Shown here: positions 62,710 through 64,000 of the stretch, piece by piece
Position numbering within the stretch: the first letter of the stretch is position 1
How the letters are laid out: each line of letters opens with the position of its first letter
Assembly (NCBI GenBank): GCA_027459505.1
Contig: DAIDIE010000043.1
Coordinates: forward strand, 163,281-227,280
Reading direction: 5' to 3'
DNA length: 64,000 nucleotides
DNA from: Acidobacteriota bacterium
GTDB taxonomy: Bacteria; Acidobacteriota; Terriglobia; Terriglobales; SCQP01
Program-made: the position numbers and the translations under genes
The notes under the pieces: model-generated
Told to the model about the DNA's origin: nothing
What the model saw: the letters and a program-made list of their open reading frames with translations, nothing else
The model's database searches: none

Positions 62710-62893
62710 CACTTGTTCCTCTAGAAGCCACAACAACCCACCTGAGATTAGGCATTCCAGCCCGCGGCCACCGGCCTCAAATATCGGCCAGATTAAGCCG
62801 CAAGCCTTTCGCCCGGTGCAAGGACACAGCGAACCTTCCCATGAGACCCGCAGCAGTTCTGGTTTATACGGCCCGCACGCTGTCCACTGAACG

Positions 62894-63877
62894 TCACGCG
62901 CCCCCACCCGCCGTACGCATAGCACCCGGCCTCCATTGATACAACCAGCCGCCACAAGGCATGCCACTGCTGACCCCAATCAACAAACAGTCATTGCATA
63001 CCTCGACGACAGGCCCAGCCGTACGGACATGCATTTCGTCCAAAGCTTCACACGTGTGCATATCTATTAGGCGGACGACGCCATGCAGATCTCCTGTAAA
63101 ACCAGCCGGCGGCTCCGTTTCGACAACAACCATAAACCTGTCCTTCACCACCCGCACTGCGCGAATATCGTCTTGAGAGGTCCGGTCGACAGACCTGCTT
63201 ATGATCACATCACGAATAGAACTATCGAGATCAATAACGGTAATTTCGTCCGGACTCCACACAACGCACTTCCGGGTTCCAGCAATCGTCGATACTCCAC
63301 GCACGTCATCGCCGACATTCCACTCACCCAGAATGGACATGGTAGACGGGTCGAACAGTGCAAGCCGCCTGCGTTGGCCCTTTAGATTCCACTCCTCCAT
63401 CGCTAGACACGTGCCCCCATCAAACGGGAGAATATTTGTCCCCCAGCCCGGGGCCCTGAAGACCGCCGCAACGGGGCTGCCATCCCCCTTTTCATAGGCA
63501 CAATATCTAACTTGCCCTTCACTCAGACCTGCCGTCACAATAAACTCACCAACAACCCGGCACTGATCTCCGCGGTCCAGAGAAATCTTATCCAGCGTCG
63601 CCTCAGCCATGCCGTCGTGAACTCGCCTCACCTCCAGGCGCCGTCGTTCGAGACTCCCGGCGTCGCATAACACCCTGCGCCCGTCCAACCAGTCAATCGC
63701 ATGCGCCTCGCCGAGAATCACGCGCTTGGGCCAGTGACTGCAGGGCCGGTCTATACGCTCCAGCTCACTCGCTTTGCGACTGTGCCAAAGGTGGCTGCGG
63801 CGCACGGAGGCAACCGCACTCCCGCCTGGCCCTACCCTCACGTTAATGTATTCCCCTCTCCCTAGAACCAGTCTCAT
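62894..63877 (-). CDS. Putative beta-propeller (WD40-like) protein
   Basis: 327 residues from ATG 63877 (MRLVLGRGEYINVRVGPGGS). Repeating strands of the type RVILGEAHAIDWLDGRRVLC, RRLALFDPSTMSILGEWNVG, KCVVWSPDEITVIDLDSS and GVVRLIDMHTCEALDEMHV suggest blades of a propeller. No signal peptide or catalytic motif. Upstream codons to 63961 are not supported. Function unknown. Confidence 0.55.
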   Translation of the reverse strand: MRLVLGRGEYINVRVGPGGSAVASVRRSHLWHSRKASELERIDRPCSHWPKRVILGEAHAIDWLDGRRVLCDAGSLERRRLEVRRVHDGMAEATLDKISLDRGDQCRVVGEFIVTAGLSEGQVRYCAYEKGDGSPVAAVFRAPGWGTNILPFDGGTCLAMEEWNLKGQRRRLALFDPSTMSILGEWNVGDDVRGVSTIAGTRKCVVWSPDEITVIDLDSSIRDVIISRSVDRTSQDDIRAVRVVKDRFMVVVETEPPAGFTGDLHGVVRLIDMHTCEALDEMHVRTAGPVVEVCNDCLLIGVSSGMPCGGWLYQWRPGAMRTAGGGA

Positions 63878-64000
63878 AAACACTTGTACGCGAATTTTCC
63901 GTGGGATGGAGGCGAGTTGGTGGCATTCTGAAGGCCTCTGGAATCGCCGCGGACAACACATTGAGAGGACGTTGGGAACTGAACGACGAGCAATGGGCGC

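Noticed and set aside
1..64000. CRISPR arrays, insertion sequences and rRNA genes
   Set aside because: No regularly spaced repeats, transposase motifs or rRNA segments were seen.

Overview
The window looks like a chromosomal segment of an Acidobacteriota bacterium. It carries a VWA protein of the type frequent in that phylum, many secreted beta-rich proteins, a Tat-exported GH2 enzyme, and a GC-rich codon use. No 16S gene is present, so the assignment is inference. The left flank (1-20.0 kb) holds housekeeping genes: an LptF/LptG permease cut by the window edge, a GH57 glycosidase, lgt, an RluD-type pseudouridine synthase, recO, glyQ and glyS. After these come a large GH2 enzyme, secreted proteins, an apparent selenoprotein peroxiredoxin, the selenocysteine tRNA gene (selC), a beta-barrel-like protein and a small heat-shock protein.

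From about 20.0 to 55.85 kb lies a 35.8-kb prophage bounded by a perfect 19-bp direct repeat. The right copy is part of a 28-bp sequence that reads as a XerCD dif site (ATAA, then TGGATA, then TTAT in the middle). Identity with the left copy stops exactly where the 6-bp central region meets the XerD arm. No integrase was found. The simplest reading is a tailed phage, or phage-plasmid, inserted at the chromosomal dif site by host XerC/XerD. Flanking genes mostly point towards this site from both sides, as expected at a replication terminus.

The prophage has a rightward late half: small overlapping genes, terminase, portal, scaffold-like protein, N4-gp56-type major capsid protein, neck and tail proteins, an exported-looking tail spike, internal virion proteins, and a lysis block of SleB-like hydrolase, GH108 endolysin, holin and spanin, closed by a strong terminator at 48.4 kb. 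A secreted 'moron' gene sits on the opposite strand at 44-45 kb. A leftward early operon (55.6 to 49.6 kb) encodes several Cys-rich or zinc-ribbon proteins, an orphan ParB, an HD phosphohydrolase and a probable replication protein. Its genes are chained by 4-nt start/stop overlaps, some with TTG starts. Paired palindromes lie next to both switch regions.

The right flank (55.9-64 kb) has an LTXXQ-type periplasmic protein, an anti-sigma/ECF sigma pair and guaA with an odd Ser/Ala-rich N-terminus. It ends in a patch of small orphan genes on the minus strand, two of them apparently frameshifted and one truncated, which resembles an accessory or immunity-gene region.

The two strongest observations are the dif-integrated prophage and the selenoprotein. 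The selenoprotein has UGA exactly at the peroxidatic-cysteine codon, a perfect bacterial SECIS-like hairpin just downstream, and selC immediately beside it.
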